From the NCBI RefSeq assembly GCF_000485595.1, contig NW_014577498.1, forward strand, positions 32,582 through 96,581: a DNA stretch of 64,000 bases, written 5' to 3'. This DNA comes from Priapulus caudatus (lineage: Eukaryota > Priapulida > Priapulimorpha > Priapulimorphida > Priapulidae). The position numbers and the translations under genes are program-made. Numbering within the stretch: position 1 is the stretch's first letter; each line of letters begins with the position of its first letter. The notes under the pieces were generated by a model. The model made no database searches. It saw nothing but the letters and a program-made list of their open reading frames with translations, and was not told the DNA's origin. This document shows, piece by piece, positions 46,955 through 58,708 of the stretch.

Positions 46955-48251
46955 CAAGAGCGAATTAAGTATGAGAGCGTACAGCGTTGAAATACAACAA
47001 CCATGTTGTAGTTTCAGTGTCCAGAATTAGTCAACTTTACTTGTTTAATTTTGACAATTCTTTGCGGTATTATTATTCAGCAGTCCTACCTTGATAATAT
47101 AAAACCAACCGCTTGTCCATACGATGTCCCTACGTTGAAATATTAAGAGGTAAAATCTAGTGTTTTGACGAAAATCAAAACTCGAGTTGGCAGCTAGCTG
47201 CGACTGTTTCGCGTTTAGTGTCCAGCATGTTGCTTCCGGTCGCGGCTGTGTAGCGCTGACTCATTACGTCATTACTAGTCTACAGAGTTTACTAAATCCA
47301 GCGTAAGAGGCAGGTCATCACATCACCATGGAAATAAATAACAAGACGTAATTGTGGAGTAATGGCTGCGTCCATGACTGGAAATGTGAGAAAAGATAGT
47401 AGAAGTGTAGTACGGCGTTTTAGCTTTGAGATGGAGACATGGGGAATTTGGCTCATGCAAATGTTCAGGGGCACCCGTGATGGACCCAGAATACATTAGC
47501 TACATACTTAAGAGCACACATAATTCAGTGTGGACAATGCATTTCAGAATGGTACGAACACAGTACTGTAACTTCAAGAAGAATGTGGTGCGGTTTATCA
47601 AACAGCCGTCATTAGGCAGGCAACGTCAACGGTGGTCGGCGCTCCTACCTGGTACCATCGGACATTAATTAGTCACGACCGGTCATTATATCCACTACCC
47701 GCGTCATGAATTAGTTAAGCCTAAACAGGTCGCAGCGGGGATGCGGACGGCTTAAAAAGGACGGGTTTTGGGAGAAACGGAGGAGACGACGGCAACCTCT
47801 AATCGGTACGTGTACACTGTTTTGACTGTGCTGTTTATCCGTATTTATAAGAAAACTGTAGTTGTCACCGTTTATACAACTGTTACATCCTACTGTCTAC
47901 GTTAGAGATATATTCAACACTACAGAAGGAAAATGAATTCTATTTGTCATTGAATGACGGAAACCCCTTCAGGAGGTTTCCCGAAGTCATCACTAAACGC
48001 GAGACAGTCGCAGCTAGCTGCCAACTCGAGTTCGATTTTTGCCAAAATACTAGATTTTGCCAGTTAATATCTCAGCGTAGGGGCATCGTATGGACAAATG
48101 GTTGGTTTTATATTATCAAGGTAGGACTGCTGAATAATAATACTGCAAATAATTGTCAAAATAAAATGGGTAAAGTTGACTAATTCTACTGAAACTACAA
48201 CATGGTTGTTGCATTTCACCGTTGTACGCTCTCATGCTTAATACCCTCTTG
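46955..48251. mobile_element. 1.3-kb element with about 260-bp inverted arms, CAAGAG ends
   Basis: Left arm 46955-47215 starts CAAGAGCGAATTAAGTATGAGAGCGT; right arm about 47995-48251 ends, reverse-complemented, CAAGAGGGTATTAAGCATGAGAGCGT. Arms share CAACATGGTTGTTG, AAGGTAGGACTGCTGA and GCAGCTAGCTGCCAACTCGAG. The flanks (ATAACGT, TCAATGT) do not match, so it may be rearranged. The interior 47635-47800 (GCTCCTACCTGGTACCATCG...AAAAAGGACGGGTTTTGG) recurs at 58066-58205. Arms also match 17501-17741. Confidence 0.75.
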
Positions 48252-48259
48252 TCAATGTT

Positions 48260-49618
48260 ACACTTGTGTGCTCCTGTTTCCAGCAACATTGATTTTCCTA
48301 GTCCACAAAACCCTTCCCCTAGTCTTGATTTTCATGAAGAAATAATATAAGAACATGCATTTTCATCAGTACTGCCACGTATAGAGAGCAATGAATTAAT
48401 AATCATATATATCTGTAGACTAGAGATAGGCATGTAATATATCTTGCTATAATCAATGATTTAACTGCTACGTAATACTGATATGGGGTGATATATATTT
48501 GACAGGCAGGCAGACAGTTGCAGTCCACAATGTCTCGGCACACTGTGCATTGTAGCTAAATGTAGCTAAATAGAGGATTGTCACAATTATAATGTTAACT
48601 TTGTTAGAAGAAGTTGATAGTGGAGTTTTGAGCACAACTAATTCAAAACTCCTAATTTAATACTTCAACTGTCAAAAGCTACAAATTCTTCACAGTCCAC
48701 TAGTGCAATATAATGTTCAGATGTATCACTTCTGGTGACATTTCAATACTGTAGAGTAATGATCACCAAAATTATTCATTTAATGTCTTTGACGTTACAG
48801 CAGACCTAATTTATTTATAATACCCTAGCAAAATCATTTTTTAGAATGCAAATTAGTGTATTTATCAGTCCAGCCTCTTTGCTCTAACTCAGTTTAAATC
48901 ACGTGACGGTGTCATTACTAGCCAGTCAGTGTAGTATTTGTAAAATACGTGCAAAAATCATACCACTGATGAAACGTTAAGAACAGACAGCTGTTCTATT
49001 ACATTTACCCATGGCTTTTATGTCTATTCTGTTTATGACAGCTTTCTGTAGTCTTCTTCTTACTTCTGATAATATTCGCATGGCTTCTCTTTAATCAATT
49101 AGACTAATAGTACTAACTACTTTAGTATGTAGACCAATAGTACTTTAAAACACCGAAAAAGGCACCATAAATTGGCAATATGTGGGATCACTCGGATCAT
49201 TATATAATGTTTACTTTATTTACTATTACCGGCACATCTGCTGGTGATAGAAAGGCGATTCAAGAAGTATGCCTTCCAAAAATAATCAATTTTTTTTAAT
49301 AATAATAATAATAATGGAAATTTTTTCCAAAATTCTGAAATATAGCATCCCACAACTGATGCACTTGCAGTGTGTTGGCCAGAGACCCGTCTACCCGTCT
49401 AAAAATAAAAATAAAAATTCCACACCGTAGGAGGAGGAAAACCCCTCCCACACCCTAGCCCCTAAGGCGCTTCGTGCCCGCAGCATCCTCGCTTTGCTCA
49501 GATGGTGAGACCTGATTTTTTTTCCTGGCTAACACCCTGTGCACTTGCATATGTACGCAGTATAGATATTTTCATGTGTAAAGACATGACTCAGACTGTG
49601 ATTGTGTGATCTCACAAA
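48260..49618. other. Intergenic/3' flank of dioxygenase gene
   Basis: AT-rich. (AAT)n at 49297-49315. On the - strand an AATAAA (TTTATT at 49215-49220) lies 400 bp after the dioxygenase stop and could serve as its poly(A) signal. No other feature. Confidence 0.4.
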
Positions 49619-52600
49619 TTAGTTGTAACTGTTTCGGTAGTGTTCATATTCCTTCTCCAATGGGCAGTGTCCTTCAACCGTGGTGCGATGCATGATACGA
49701 ATACCATCTTTATGTGGCATCACCTGCGTTCCTGGACTTGCTTTATGCAGGATAGCATTGTTGTCAAATACGATGAAATCTCCCTTCTCCCACTAAAACA
49801 AAATAACCACGCGTGATGTGCATACATCATGAGAGTGTGCATATACATGGAAATTGTGTGAAATTACACAGCTATGTCAATATTGTCTTCACTGCCCAAA
49901 TTATTGATCTGCTACTTGTGAGGGCCTGTACTAATTATTGAGAATATGGCATTTGTTGATTAGGTTTCACTAGTCAGTAGGCAATTACTGCTAATAATCA
50001 TTGTTTCCCAGCAGTGACATGGTTAGTATAAGAATAAATAAGATAGAAAAACCTTGTGGGTATACTGAAGTGCAGATATTTCGTCGTAAAGGACAGCACT
50101 CATGTCATTTATGATCTGTTGTGTCTCATTAGGTTCCGTATGCCTTTCCTGCGGTGTGTTCATATCCCATATAAAATGCTTTACCATGTTCAGATGAATG
50201 TTCAGTGTCTGGTAAATAAACAGTTATGATTACTTGTTAGTGACAGCATCATCATTAGCATTTTCCACGTGGTAAACATTTCATGGCGAGCAAGAGCTGA
50301 TCAAATATTGATTATGTTTTCATACTATGTGTAACAAGCACATGTCATCTCTGTGACGTTTTATATTATCTACAATACATGCAAGTGAAATTGCTTTTTC
50401 CTTGTATTGGAGCAGTTAATTAATACAAAGACACTTACCGGCATTTTTAAAATTGGGTGTGCGAAAAGTATAGGGTTGGTCACATTCAGTATGCTACTGA
50501 GGTACCAGAGTCTGTCCCATCGTTGTAGCGTCTCCTTATCAACACGGGTTAGAAGCTCATTTATTGGCAGAAACCCTGTAGAATGAATAGAGTCTTCACG
50601 TAAAGCACAAAGCCAAACTAGACGATAACGTATCAGGCCGCCTATCTCTTCCCAGAAAAGCCAAGTTGCTGATGAAAAACCCTAAAGTATAGTCAAACTA
50701 CCTGTAGGGACTATGCTCCACATACGGAAGGAGTGTAGTCCAGTTGCCAAAATGTTGACCCTGCAATGTTAATTACTTTGAACTTTTTTCATGGAAATGT
50801 GTTCTATNNNNNNNNNNTTATACATAGAAATACATTCAATAACGTATTCCATTTCAAATCCGGTGCCCAATTAGTAATAAACACATGAATATTAATCTAG
50901 GTCATGTGACGTCACGGACCATTCTGAACGACGACGCCACGCTAAAGCTGAGTGTTGTGATGGAGACAGAAAGTGATAATTTCAGTGATTCTAGTGATTA
51001 CTCAGATGATCATGATATTTATAGTGATTTACCAGTTGGATATAGGTTTGAGCCTGAATATACACAAGAAGAAATTGAGAACAATCATCTGAAAAAGCAA
51101 CGCGAAGAGTCGGCACAAACTTCTCAAGAATCAGAACAGTCACAACATGGCGGAATGGAAGCTTCGGTACCAGATAGGACTGTAGACAAATACTGGTGTT
51201 CTTGTAGTGTTTGTGAATTAATGAGTACGGCACCTTAATGTATATGCTGCCATGAGAATGAAAAGACCAGGGTTATTGTAGACCAGTTCGACGCTAGACC
51301 AAGTGAGTCATGCGAGTACACTGTTCACCGGGCTTATCACGCTCGGTCAGAATCAACATGTATCTGTACATGTATGCATGGCATGTACATGTATCTACGC
51401 AAGTCATGTACATATACCGTGAATGCATTACCCACACAGGTAATATGTATGTACATGAATATAATTACACTTACAGGCTACATGTTTGTGTCTTGACATG
51501 ATAAATAAGCATGAGAAATCGAATATCGAGCTAAAAACATCGAATATTTAACCACCACACGCACGTTTACATAATGGCGTCTCTCGAAATGGTCCGTGAC
51601 GTCACATAACCTCGATATAGTAACATAAATTATTCAGGTGTTTATTACTAATTGGGCGCCGGATTTGAAATGGAATACGTTATTGAATGTATTTCTATGT
51701 ATAAAAACGTTACAGAAGTTATGAAATTTGACTTCAATTGTCCTTTAATGCTCTTGAAAGAAGGAGAGAGCTTTTATCATATGAGAGGCAGCAGGCCTAA
51801 TGATAATCTATTTCGCCCTTTCGGCCCTTTCGGCCCTTTCGCCCTTTCGGCCTAACAGCGAAGGGATATTGGTAAACATCATACAGTTTTATGCTGCCAA
51901 TAAATAACAAAGATGGAGAAGCAAAAGGCATATCTTCTAATGACTACAAAACGTAATAGAGAAACAAAAGATAAATGTCATAACAATGTGCAAGGAGGAT
52001 TTCATTGCAAAAACTAGAGTTAACAACAATTGTGGTGTTGAGAAAGACATGGGAAAAGGAATTTGAACAGATAAACAAAAATGACGAGGTGTTTGGAAGT
52101 CCTGGTACATTCAAGCGGTTCATTATTGGACTAATTGTGTTTCCTAACAGGAGAATTCACACAGGCAACCTAGATATGTCCAAACTATAGAACAGAAATT
52201 CAGATAACATCTGTGTAGGGCAGATGCCAGATGTTCAGGAGATTGTTACAAATATAAGGGTTCTAAGTGGAGTAAAGGCAATCTCTAGCCAACTGCAACA
52301 AAAAAATAGAGAGCAGATCAGGAAAGCAGTCCAGCTAAATAGTGGCAAAACCACCAGGCCAAAATGGACAAAGTAGCAATTAAAGACCACCTGCACAGCC
52401 CCACTGACATATATGGATTGGGCTGTTAACCCAAATATGGCAAGATGACTGGAAGACATAACACGTATTTGAGATTTATTGGATTATAACAGCTACAGGT
52501 AAATAAAACTTGCTAGTGCTGGTAATAAGCTAAACAGGATATGCTTGTAAGGGTAAAAACACGAGGATGACGATTCTGTCAGGACCAATATTGCACACGT

Positions 52601-54470
52601 TAAATTAACAGTCAGATCACCCCTAGAGATCAGACATTGAAGGATGTCATCCCCTGGTTTATGTTTTGCCGTTTATCCCGATAATGTGGAACCGAGAATG
52701 ATAGCAAGGATAGCATCCATAAACCCGAGCAGCTTTCGTCTCTCCGAGGAACGTATGGAGCTCCAGGATGATTAGCACCCAAACAAAAGTCCTACTGTAA
52801 TTCAAAGTCAGTGTTGCACTACGACACAAAAACCTGGTGGACAACAGAAGCATTAATAGCAGTACCTTAAACCTTCATCAACAAGTGCTTTAGGTGTACA
52901 CTTCAGACATGCTGGACGGATAGGGGTGGCAACCCCGACCTAGCATGCAGGCATATCAGCCAGATCTCTATGGAACAGGAGATTCGCAGGAGGAGACGGG
53001 ATGGGTAGGTCACACCTTCCAAAAGCCCACCTCGAGCAGCACACGGCAATCTTTATCTTATCTATAGTCTTATCTTGTCCCTCAAGTCTATAAGGGAAAG
53101 GAATTAGAGGGCACCCACGCTATTCCTGGAGATGGGAGGTGGAGCCAGACGACATGAATGCTGGCACGAGATGGAATCAGTCGAAGAGAATTGTCAATGA
53201 TATGGCGCAATGGTTAGGAGTCTTTAGTAGCTTACACTTCCTTAGGATTGATGAGGCAAAGTAAGAAAGCTTGTAAAACTAACAAGCACGAACACATGTA
53301 TGTATAACAGACGACAAAGTTCTGTCACCGACAAAAGTCTGGAACCAGGGCGTATGAGATGAAATAGTGTGCAACTGTTAGGGGTGTAGGCCTAATTGCT
53401 TACGTGGACATATTATCGCTGGCTTGGCTCTCTCGATATTTGTGTGTGAATCCATGATTCGTGAACGCAAATTGCATGTTGCTATTATAATATAATAGTT
53501 AATACTGTTGGGAGATTAAAAGGTAGGCCGATGCGTATATGGAATTCGTAGCGAACACTAATGTAGCATGCATATGATCTATAACTCACATGTGTCCCCA
53601 TTCATGGATATCGATATTATGTGAAAAGCAACGTAGCTGTATGGACGCTCTACGAAGAAGCCATCTGTGTGCCATGCGCTGACTCCCACTTTCTGATAGC
53701 CATGTCTGAAGTGGTTTGAAATCCTTAACACCCCGTGATGTGGCGAGTCGGGGTGTTTGGGATGGAGAGATATTACTCTGCCAAACTGTTCCATCAGAGA
53801 CACTTGCCGCTCTGCAGGAACAATGCCTGAAAAGAACATGTACCCATTGCTACGACTGTTAATTTAGATAGTTGATTCGATCCCCTTCTCTTTTTAATGA
53901 CGTAAAACTAGCTGCAATCACATACTGGGCAGAGTCGATATACCTAACTTGGATATTAAATCTATCACATGATGTGTTTTGGAGATTTATATTGTATTTG
54001 CTATCACTATTGGGAAACCTAAAGTAGATTCTTCCGATAAACCCATGCCGTCATAAGTGTTGTAAAAACGTTTACCTGCAGCTTAGTTACTTGCGATAAA
54101 AGTGGTCGTTTGAAGTTTGAGTTAGCAGTCAGGCTACAGAGTAGTCAACAAATTCTCACAAAATCATTTGTCATTGTGTTGGCGACTGTGAATGCGACAT
54201 TTTATGTACTAGTAGGAGAAAACGACGAATTATAAATAAAACATATTTACCCTGGTTCTTGAATATAAGCAGCCTATGTTTGAGCAAGTCATATTTTATC
54301 TGGATAATCGTTTCCTCCGAGACCGGCTTTTTGAGGTCAATTCCATAGACAGCTACTCCCAGTTTCATTGGCTTCATATGGTAAGCATTGGTGGGCTTTA
54401 GGCTGTAAGTAGACCAAACAAACTGACGTAAAACGCTACCATGCAGGGAACTGCTATTCGTATTTTGCAT
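49619..54470 (-). CDS. TauD/TfdA-family 2-oxoglutarate/Fe(II)-dependent dioxygenase, complete
   Basis: Non-haem iron dioxygenase; TauD-type members hydroxylate taurine or other small acids using 2-oxoglutarate. The substrate here is unknown. Five exons on the - strand with fitting phases: 54470-54251, 53826-53590, 50575-50439, 50208-50053, 49792-49619 (TAA), 307 residues, the usual size. Exon 1 carries MKLGVAVYGIDLKKPVSEET and LLIFKNQG; exon 2 carries ERQVSLMEQFGRV and the iron motif W-H126-T-D128-G; exon 5 carries WEKGDFIVFDNNAILHKAS with the distal His266 and IRIMHRTT with Arg282/Arg286 for 2-oxoglutarate. All catalytic residues are present. Intron 2 (3 kb) holds a gap, the P2RX7-like element and a LINE relic. 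The start is the only ATG upstream in frame; a possible acceptor just 5' of it suggests a non-coding first exon. Confidence 0.9.
50808..50817. other. Assembly gap (10 N)
   Basis: Lies exactly at the left end of the inverted-repeat element at 50818-51706, so its left flank and target site are hidden. Confidence 1.
50818..51706. mobile_element. 889-bp element with about 105-bp inverted ends, carrying a P2RX7-C-like ORF
   Basis: TTATACATAGAAATACATTC...GTGACGTCACGGACCATT (50818-50922) is repeated inverted at 51587-51706 with few changes (for example CCGGTGCCC against CCGGCGCCC). No transposase. Sits in intron 2 of the dioxygenase gene. Confidence 0.8.
50960..51330 (+). pseudogene. P2RX7 cytosolic C-terminal-domain-like ORF, one nonsense change
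   Basis: From ATG 50960: METESDNFSDSSDYSDDHDI, then GYRFEPEYTQEEIE, an acidic/Gln-rich spacer, and KYWCSCSVCELMSTAP, then TAA. Past the stop the same frame continues CICCHENEKTRVIVDQFDAR. Together these give the order GYxFEP-x-WCxCxxCxxM-x-C-x-CCxE known from the Zn-binding C-terminal (ballast) domain of P2X7 receptors and its stand-alone relatives. The stop is at 51236-51238. No P2X channel part is present. An earlier in-frame ATG (50885) lies inside the inverted repeat. Confidence 0.6.
52000..53270 (+). pseudogene. Possible decayed LINE relic
   Basis: With several stops and shifts, GCAAAACCACCAGGCC.. (near 52345) reads AKPPG.NG, followed by LLTQIW.DDWKT, resembling the AKAPGPDG...IW...IPxDWK stretch of non-LTR reverse transcriptases. 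Further downstream ARDEMES...IVNDMAQW-like text is seen near 53165-53215. Weak evidence; clade not determinable. Confidence 0.3.
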
Positions 54471-54719
54471 CGTTATGGTATATATGCACGCGTTAGTGTA
54501 TTAAATGCTGTAAACTCACAAATTTATCATTACTAGTTGTAGTGATATCTTTTGAATGCACTAACATGTTCCCTGACCACTTTTACTACCTCGATAATTA
54601 ATTGCTTGCTAAGAACTTCTCTTTGGTGCAAAGCCGTGAAATTCTCGCTCTGTACCTTTAGTTGATAAAGTTGCTAGCTTCATTGCTTCGCGTACTGGAA
54701 ATTATTACAATGACGGCAC

Positions 54720-54865
54720 TATGGCTCAGTGAAAAAATTAATTATTTTTTTCCGGGGCTCTTTTTGCAAAACCCCCAAAATTTCGGGGGCTACTTTTTCA
54801 TTTTCCAGGGCTCTTTTTCCACTTTCCAGGGCGACTTTTTTCCAGGGCTGTTTCCTCAAATGTAC
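54720..54865. repeat. CCAGGGCTCTTTTTCC-type short repeats
   Basis: Units CCGGGGCTCTTTTTGC, CCAGGGCTCTTTTTCC, CCAGGGCGACTTTTTTCC recur; related text (CCAGGGCGACTTTTGC, GGGAGCTCTTTTTGGC) is at 55601-55670. Confidence 0.6.
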
Positions 54866-54884
54866 ACACAAGCACAGTAGCTAA

Positions 54885-54927
54885 TACACACTCGCGGGGG
54901 CGCGCACACACCACACACACGCACAGA

Positions 54928-54959
<32 letters not shown>

Positions 54960-54985
54960 CGGACGCACGCACGCACACACACAAG
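54885..54985. repeat. (CGCA)n/(CA)n microsatellite
   Basis: CACGCACGCACG run; frames open on both strands, not coding. Confidence 0.9.
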
Positions 54986-55194
54986 TCACAACCACAAATG
55001 CACCTTGAATAGTGATGCATCACAGGTTCTGCTAAACACAGAACTATTACGGCTAGCGCAAATAGTGGAGTGTCTGCCTGTACGAGCGAGGGGGATCGAT
55101 TGTTTATACGCGAAGTCTCTTGCGGCTGGGGTCCTGGGCCCGCGTAAGGGCCCTGGAAGCTCAAGGGGTTTGAGAAAGCGGCCCGCGAGGCACG

Positions 55195-55425
55195 TGTGTA
55201 TGGGCACGCACGCGCGCAGGCACACACGCAAGCACGCCCGCAGGTACACCGGCACACACAGGCACGCACGCACGCACGCGCGCAGGCACACACGCAAGCA
55301 CGCGCACAGGCACACACGCAAGCACGCCCGCAGGCACACCGGCACACACAGGCACGCACGCACGCACGCGCGCAGGCACACACGCAAGCACGCGCACAGG
55401 CACACACGTATATACGCGCGGGCGG
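55195..55425. repeat. GC-rich tandem repeat of about 105 bp, two copies
   Basis: GCGCAGGCACACACGCAAGCACGCCCGCAGG.ACACCGGCACACACAGGCACGC is present twice in tandem inside a (CGCA)n background. Long open frames result from the repeat. Confidence 0.85.
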
Positions 55426-55875
55426 CGGCGCGCGCTTGATTGAATGCAATACAGTACAGTACACTCATGCATGCTTAAATGGTAAACACTTGACAGTCAG
55501 ACCGTACCATAAATTCTACCGCGCCGTGGAACCGGCTGCCGCTAGCGGCAGAGGCCGAGCGAGAGCGGCAAGGCGCGGGACCGACCTGGACAATCGATTT
55601 CCAGGGCGACTTTTGCTTTTGGGGTCGCCCCCGATATCATGTTTTCGGGAGCTCTTTTTGGCATTTCGGGGGCGAAATCGCCCGCCGCCCCCGTGTATTT
55701 TTTTCTCTGCGTGAGTATGGCTGAATAATTATTACACCACGACAATGACAAGAAGCTGTTGAATCATACGCGCGTACTACTTTAATAGTATGATCTTGGT
55801 TTTGTACATGCGTGTACCCGCGTGTACCTGCGTGTACGTGCGTGTATTGCATTGCATTGCATTGCGTGACTTCGC

Positions 55876-56066
55876 AAATAGGAAACGGATCAGTAACCTA
55901 TTTCTCATTTCCTATTTAGACTTTTAAAATAGGAAACGGATCAGAAACCTATTTCTCATTTCCTATTTAGACTTTTAAAATAGGAAACGGATCAGAAACC
56001 CATTTCCTATTTTCTATTTTCATTTTAAAAATAGGAAATAGGTCAGAAACCCATTTCCTATTTGCA
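55876..56066. repeat. TAGGAAACGGATCAGAAACC tandem repeat, 3-4 units of about 57 bp
   Basis: Each unit is itself partly palindromic (AATAGGAAA...TTTCCTATT). Confidence 0.85.
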
Positions 56067-56126
56067 ACGTCAAATGGGAAAACAAACTAACGGTATGTAC
56101 CGTGATTGTTTAACTAGCCCTTATAC

Positions 56127-56227
56127 CTGTGTATGTCACACTCTGTTATGTTTTCCAGTGCAGGTAAGTCAATGCAAGCACCTATAAGATTCAGGGTCTC
56201 GCAGTCATAGCCAAACGCTCCAATTTT
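56127..56227 (-). CDS. Possible internal exon of an unknown gene
   Basis: On the - strand a good acceptor (CCCCCGTTTTCTTATATTTACAG, last base 56228) precedes 101 nt reading KIGAFGYDCETLNLIGACID then LPALENITECDIHR, ended by a donor CACAG|GTATAAG. The composition looks coding and both splice sites are fair. No family recognised and no partner exon found; it lies 1.7 kb upstream of the dioxygenase start, whose first exon already has an ATG. Confidence 0.3.
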
Positions 56228-56339
56228 CTGTAAATATAAGAAAACGGGGGTGTATGAGCAGAACCTTTTTATCTGATACGGGCTAGGATGTAGGTATAGT
56301 GCGGCGGCTAACCATGTTAATTGTGCATGCACTTTTGGT

Positions 56340-57015
56340 TAGCGTTGCTAGATTTACTACTATCAAACCACAACGTGAAGCGGCGTAGAGGCAGAACATG
56401 ATATGGAATTTAGTTAAATTTTGGTGAACCAAGCGCACCTACTCGTATTTCTACCAGGGGAAAATTCCACGGGTGTTCTTTACCACCCGTAATGCACGCA
56501 TATGTGGACAGGCTCGAACAGAGCTCTCTCTGACTCTGTAAACGCATTTGGTGGTCGTCATCTGACCGTGAGTATCCCTGCCATGTCGATAAGGCTACTG
56601 CGTTTGAACTCAGTCTGGAACATTTATATACTTCGCTACCACATAATAACGCAACAGCCGGCGAGGTAGCTGAATGTCCTCTACTAAATTTGCGGTGGCT
56701 GTTGATGTACTTTTATTCCAGCGAACAATAAAAGGCCACAAATGTCAAAATCTTTTGTTTTCACAATAAATTTGCATTATATTTTACATGTATACTTTAT
56801 AAAAAATGGTGGCGCGCCGCGACAAACACGTCGCAGCCCGCCACAACTTATTTCCTGTTTCCATTATCACAAGTGATCCCTTTCTTGGATTTTCCCAACT
56901 TGGGACCTCTGGTGTTACACACGCCGTGCACGTATTGTGTATAAACAAACATCTTCACGCGCAACGTGGGCGGACAAATTGCGCCTGCAATAATTCGCAT
57001 ACAGATCACTCCCCG
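56340..57015. other. Intergenic, nothing recognised
   Basis: No exon or inverted repeat identified on either strand. Confidence 0.35.
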
Positions 57016-57019
57016 CAGT

Positions 57020-57229
57020 AATACTGTATACGCTGTATATTTCGCGGTGGTTTAATTTTCGCGAACGCGTCCCCCAACCGCGAAAATAACAACACGCGAA
57101 TAATTCATGCCGAATAATACCGAATAATTTATAATTCACCGACGGCGATATCAACCACTCGCGAAATTGTTCGTCAAGTCTGAATTCGCGAAAATATGTG
57201 TACGCGAGAATTATGGGGTATACAGTATT
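57020..57229. mobile_element. TTTCGCGG palindromic MITE, copy 2
   Basis: 210 bp with inverted ends AATACTGTATAC / GTATACAGTATT and inner CGCGGTGGTTTAATTTTCGCG mirrored by ACCACTCGCGAA and CGCGAAAATATG. Confidence 0.75.
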
Positions 57230-57404
57230 CGCCGCGTGCAAGGCCAGCATCGGCGAATATTAGTTGAGTGTACGTGGTGCGGTGAACTGCCCATGTTAAA
57301 GTCGTGGTACGTTAGTAACTTAGTATCTATTGCGGTTAGTAGTTTTACGGACTGGCCTGCTCGGAGTCTGTTAATGTTAATGTGATTTTAATAACCTGTT
57401 AATG

Positions 57405-58336
57405 CAGGGGTAGAAATTAGTTTGAAAATTAACAGGCCTCCCGGGCCTGTAGGTAAGGGATTTTAGAAGCCCGCCAGGCCAATTACTTTTTTAAATAAAA
57501 GACTGAAATTTGACATTTTTACAATGGTTAACGTTAGTACGCACAAACAGGCATAGGTACGTCTCCATCATCATCATACACGCGCACGCGTTCACACACT
57601 GATCATTTACTGTGTGGATCACACATCTTGAATGATAAAGCTAATGTTTGGTACATATAGGGCAGAGAAAAACAACGCTCCTTAGGGTCGGTTAGTTGAT
57701 TTCATGGCAAGAGCAAATAAAAAGGTTGAGTAATGTAAACATCTAAGGAACCAGCCAAATCAGGCAAAGATAGGGTTGAATTTTTCCTGGCAGACATGAA
57801 AGTTGAACACACACACACACACACACACACCCCACCTCACCTCACCTCACCTATACTCACATCACCTCACACGCACACACACCCATACATACACTCACCT
57901 CATCTTGAGTTTGTGGCTTGTTGGATGCGGCATTGACTGCTTTAATCACAGCTTGCCATGTCCTTTTATTTTAAGCCATGTCCATGCCATTTTAGGCCAT
58001 TATGGCAAGCCTATGGCTTATGGCTTATGGCAAGCCCAAGCCATTATGGCAACGTCCACGCTGATCGGCGCTCCTACCTGGTACCATCGGACATTAGTCG
58101 CGACCGGTCATCATATCCACTACCCGCGTCATAAATTAGTTTAAGTCTAAACAGGTCGCGACGAGGATGCGGACGGTTTAAAAAGGACGGGTTTTGGTAG
58201 AAACGGGAGAGACAGACGGCAACCTCGTCGGATTTTCTAAGGGCACGTCGGGCCTGTTTAATAGTATTAGAAATGCAGGCCCGAGCCTTAAAGTACGGGC
58301 ATCGGGCCCGCGGGCCCGTTAGGATTTCGAACCCTG
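57405..58336. mobile_element. 932-bp CAGGG...CCCTG hAT-like element, 5-bp target duplication
   Basis: Left end CAGGGGTAGAAATTAG, right end (reverse complement) CAGGGTTCGAAATCCTA. Exact TAATG at 57400-57404 and 58337-58341. Subterminal GGCCTCCCGGGCC and GGGCCCGCGGGCCC palindromes. It contains (CA)n at 57809-57890, TATGGCAAGCC repeats and the dispersed piece 58066-58205 also seen at 47635-47800. Confidence 0.7.
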
Positions 58337-58648
58337 TAATGTGATCAAGTTAATTTATATCACTCAAATTCCCTGTATATCGTGAGCCTATCTCACTATC
58401 AGCATTGGGTACCATGTACTGTAGGATGTCCTCTTGATATGTATAATATTATAAAATGCTGTTCGAAAATCTCAATTACTATAGTATCCGCTACATCGAC
58501 GTTCAACTTCTAGGATGAAAAGCTGTTTTTGGAGTTATTATAATTGAGCAAAAAGTGCGTCCTATAAGCCACGAAACATAGTGTGTAAGGTATCATATTG
58601 TGTCCTAAAAGTAAAAGGTCCTAAATCTATCTATCTATCTATTTATAT

Positions 58649-58708
58649 CAGGAGTAGATAATAGGGAATTATTATCTAAATAATTATACTCCCTATTATC
58701 TACTCCTG
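58649..58708. mobile_element. 60-bp CAGGAGT palindromic insertion
   Basis: CAGGAGTAGATAATAGGGA, AT-rich centre, CCCTATTATCTACTCCTG. Flanked by ATTTATAT (58641-58648, 58709-58716), 8 bp but in low-complexity sequence. Confidence 0.7.

Noticed and set aside
54856-55714. Open frames of 140-200 codons
   Set aside because: Caused by the GC-rich CGCA tandem repeat; no domain, no splice context, all frames open alike.
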